Source of the DNA: Ichthyophthirius multifiliis
Lineage: Eukaryota > Ciliophora > Oligohymenophorea > Hymenostomatida
NCBI RefSeq assembly: GCF_000220395.1
Contig: NW_004086182.1
Location: forward strand, 1-64,000
Length of the DNA stretch: 64,000 nt
Direction: 5' to 3'
Shown: piece by piece, positions 63,969-64,000 of the stretch
Position numbering within the stretch: position 1 is the first letter of the stretch
Layout of the letters: every line of letters begins with the position of its first letter
Translations under genes and position numbers: made by a program
The notes under the pieces: model-generated
The model's input: the letters and a program-made list of their open reading frames with translations, nothing else
Databases searched by the model: none
What the model was told of the DNA's origin: nothing

Positions 63969-64000
63969 GAAACTCACTTCAATATTTTTTAAACTAATTA

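Overview
The window is almost certainly macronuclear DNA of a hymenostome-type ciliate (Tetrahymena/Ichthyophthirius-like). It is extremely AT-rich, roughly 85% by eye. Every recognisable gene reads through TAA and TAG as glutamine and ends only at TGA. Genes are cut by very short introns, mostly 40-90 nt, of the form GTA...TAG in AT-rich sequence. With the standard code almost nothing is open, so nearly all genes below were found by hand-reading both strands with the ciliate code. No rRNA, convincing tRNA, CRISPR, virus-like element or transposon was seen.

Layout, left to right. 1-1660 (-): 5' part of an AGC-type protein kinase that runs off the left edge. 2.3-4.6 kb (-): a degraded, unrecognised gene. 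5.2-5.8 kb (-): a secreted lipocalin, with a decayed second copy at 6.6-7.1 kb. 8.35-14.9 kb (+): RRP5, the S1/HAT ribosome-assembly factor. 15.9-20.0 kb (+): an MT-A70 adenine methyltransferase fused to ZZ-like zinc fingers and an AT-hook. 20.6-27.3 kb (+): DOP1 (Dopey). 27.75-28.1 kb (+): a Cu/Zn-SOD-like remnant lacking most metal ligands. 28.5-30.0 kb (+), 30.3-31.0 kb (-) and 32.2-33.4 kb (-): three poorly known proteins, the last with a C2-like domain. 37.0-39.0 kb (+): a cyclic-nucleotide-binding-domain protein. 40.5-44.4 kb (-): a 1219-residue coiled-coil protein with a long Asn-Gln-Glu repeat. 45.0-45.5 kb (+): a small basic protein. 46.4-48.0 kb (-): copine. 48.4-49.8 kb (+): PLD-type cardiolipin-synthase-like enzyme. 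50.2-50.6 kb (-): small unknown protein. 52.6-54.3 kb (+): sperm-tail PG-rich (SHIPPO) repeat protein. 55.0-56.5 kb (-): importin alpha. 58.3-59.6 kb (+): mitochondrial calcium uniporter pore (MCU). 59.8-60.8 kb (+): compact PIP kinase. 61.7-63.4 kb (+): STK32-like AGC kinase with a DLG motif. The last 600 bp holds a hydrophobic minus-strand ORF and a 12-C run.

The genes do not form an operon; they are ordinary ciliate housekeeping, signalling and cilium genes separated by very AT-rich spacers of 0.3-3.6 kb. Loose themes are Ca2+/lipid signalling (copine, MCU, PIP kinase, PLD-type enzyme, kinases, cyclic-nucleotide protein), cilia (SHIPPO protein, coiled-coil proteins) and nucleic-acid biology (RRP5, methyltransferase, importin alpha). 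The most notable item is the methyltransferase with its zinc fingers and AT-hook. Several otherwise convincing genes lose frame exactly in A/T homopolymer runs, which points to sequencing or assembly errors unless programmed slippage is involved.
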